Positions 6,083-7,042 of a DNA stretch of 7,042 bases are shown piece by piece. Origin of the DNA: Pseudomonadota bacterium (GTDB lineage: Bacteria > Pseudomonadota > Alphaproteobacteria > Rhizobiales > Beijerinckiaceae); contig JAEXUU010000342.1 of NCBI GenBank assembly GCA_023452965.1, forward strand, positions 1-7,042, in the 5' to 3' direction. Below the pieces are notes generated by a model. The model made no database searches and was not told the DNA's origin. It saw nothing but the letters and a program-made list of their open reading frames with translations. Every line of letters starts with the position of its first letter. Within the stretch, counting starts at the first letter, position 1. The position numbers and the translations under genes are program-made.

Positions 6083-7042
6083 CTAGAGGTCGAGAGGGAA
6101 GATCTCGGTGACGCCTAGCTGCCGGTCGATGATGCCCTGCTCGAAGGAATAGCGCGCCATGGCTTCGATCGCCTTGCGGTTGGGCTCGATGCCATAGGCC
6201 CAGTAATCCGTCCCCATCACCGCTTCGGTCTCGCGCAGCGCCGCCTCCTGCCAGGGCAGCATCGCCGTGTCATAGGCGTATTGATGCAGCTCATGCGCAG
6301 CGAAGGCCTTCGCCTCCTCGAAGGCGGTAGCGAGCGCCGGGGTGAGTTCGGGGTGGCGCTCAGCGACGTCCTCGCGGATGCCGATCAGGTGCATCGGCGG
6401 GAAGAGGCCGGTCTTGCGGTAGTAGGCCTTTTCCGCCGCAGGGACGTCGGCGAAGAGGCGCCTGATCGCAGGGTGGCCGGCGGCGAAGGCCTGCGGTGCG
6501 CGTGGCGCGATGATCGCATCGAGCTTGCCGTCGAGCAGCCATTGCCAGAGCGTCTCGCCGGCCGGCAGGCGCGTCGTCTGGAATTGCGGAGGCAGGTTGA
6601 CCGGCACCTTCTCCTCCCGTCCGGGCGCATCGATGCCACCGATGATCCAGTGGATCGCCTCCGGCCGGACGCCGTACTCGTCCGCCAGCAGCCCGCGCAC
6701 CCAGACATTGGCGGTAAGCTGGTATTCCGGCACGCCGACACGGCGGCCGGCGAAGTCCTCAGGCCGCTCGATGCCGGAACCCTCGCGCACATAGAGCGCG
6801 CTGTGGCGGAACTTTCGCGAGACGAAGAGTGGCAGGCCGAGATAGCGGCAGCTGCCGCGCGAACGCAGCAGGAGATAGGTCGAGAGCGACATCTCTGTGA
6901 TGTCGAACTCGCCGCCGAGCATGCCGCGCAGGAAGACCTCCTCAGGCGGCAGGATCGACCAGTCGAGCGCAAAGCCCTCGGGCCGGACCACGCCGGCGAT
7001 CAGCGGCCAGGTCCGGTCATAGGCGCCGCAGCCGACGCTGAG
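6083..7042 (-). CDS. 4,5-dihydroxyphthalate decarboxylase-like / NMT1-THI5-type substrate-binding protein, 5' partial
   Basis: The frame is open to the right edge; 319 residues and the TAG stop are visible, close to the roughly 320-335 residues usual for the family, so only a few N-terminal residues should be missing. The visible start is LSVGCGAYDRTWPLIAG, followed by LPPEEVFLRGMLGGEFDITE (about residues 31-50), MSLSTYLLLR, FAGRRVGVPEYQLTANVWVR (97-116), WIIGGIDAPGREEKV (122-136), a lid-like LLDGKLDAIIAPRAPQAF segment, and near the end NRKAIEAMARYSFEQGIIDR. This is the periplasmic-binding-protein type II fold of the family annotated either as 4,5-dihydroxyphthalate decarboxylase (4,5-dihydroxyphthalate to protocatechuate plus CO2) or as an ABC substrate-binding protein. 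The domain starts immediately at the edge, so a signal peptide could only lie in unseen sequence. A GTG at 6991 is an in-frame codon but cutting there would remove the conserved first strand. No phthalate-pathway or ABC gene is visible, so substrate and role stay open. Confidence 0.8.
   Translation of the reverse strand, partial: LSVGCGAYDRTWPLIAGVVRPEGFALDWSILPPEEVFLRGMLGGEFDITEMSLSTYLLLRSRGSCRYLGLPLFVSRKFRHSALYVREGSGIERPEDFAGRRVGVPEYQLTANVWVRGLLADEYGVRPEAIHWIIGGIDAPGREEKVPVNLPPQFQTTRLPAGETLWQWLLDGKLDAIIAPRAPQAFAAGHPAIRRLFADVPAAEKAYYRKTGLFPPMHLIGIREDVAERHPELTPALATAFEEAKAFAAHELHQYAYDTAMLPWQEAALRETEAVMGTDYWAYGIEPNRKAIEAMARYSFEQGIIDRQLGVTEIFPLDL

Noticed and set aside
5720..6118. Plus-strand open frame of 132 codons in the upstream gap
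   Set aside because: The translation is low-complexity Arg/Ala/Pro/Cys-rich with no domain, it runs into the 3' end of the opposing real gene, and no ribosome site is seen.

Overview
The window is GC-rich and its codons are biased to G/C in the third position. The protein families seen (a TAXI-type solute receptor, an APKDG/PTHW-type N-terminal domain, a Sel1-like C-terminal motif, an NMT1/THI5-type binding protein) and the long A/R/E/Q-rich coiled coil suggest an alphaproteobacterium of the Hyphomicrobiales (Bosea/Bradyrhizobium/Methylobacterium-like). That placement is inference from gene content and composition; there is no rRNA or other marker here.

Layout. Bases 1-201 (+) are the 3' end of a D-threonine aldolase / D-serine dehydratase-like gene. 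It converges on a four-gene cluster read from the minus strand, which fills 397-5685. In order of transcription the cluster is: (1) a 1009-residue single-pass membrane protein with a long tandem-repeat coiled coil and a Sel1/TPR-like C-terminus (5685-2656); (2) a TAXI-family periplasmic solute receptor (2593-1553); (3) a small exported protein resembling the T6SS-associated VasI/TagO family (1556-927), whose start overlaps the receptor stop as ATGA; (4) a small exported DsrE-like protein (900-397). Gaps inside the cluster are 62, -4 and 26 bases, so one operon is likely. A 397-base non-coding stretch (5686-6082) lies upstream and should hold its promoter. Beyond it, also on the minus strand, is a nearly complete gene for a 4,5-dihydroxyphthalate decarboxylase-like / NMT1-THI5-type binding protein, whose 5' end runs off the window at 7042.

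How the genes may work together. All four products of the central cluster carry either a signal peptide or a single N-terminal membrane anchor, so the cluster encodes an apparently all-envelope module. It has no permease, no cytoplasmic enzyme and no regulator in view. The TAXI receptor lacks the TRAP membrane subunits it would need for transport, and the VasI/TagO-like protein lacks any T6SS neighbours. A periplasmic ligand-sensing or envelope-scaffold role, with the coiled-coil protein as anchor, is a reasonable hypothesis but is not shown by the sequence. The most striking structural feature is the exact organisation of the coiled coil: eight tandem 82-residue units (246 bp each), two of them carrying in-frame deletions.
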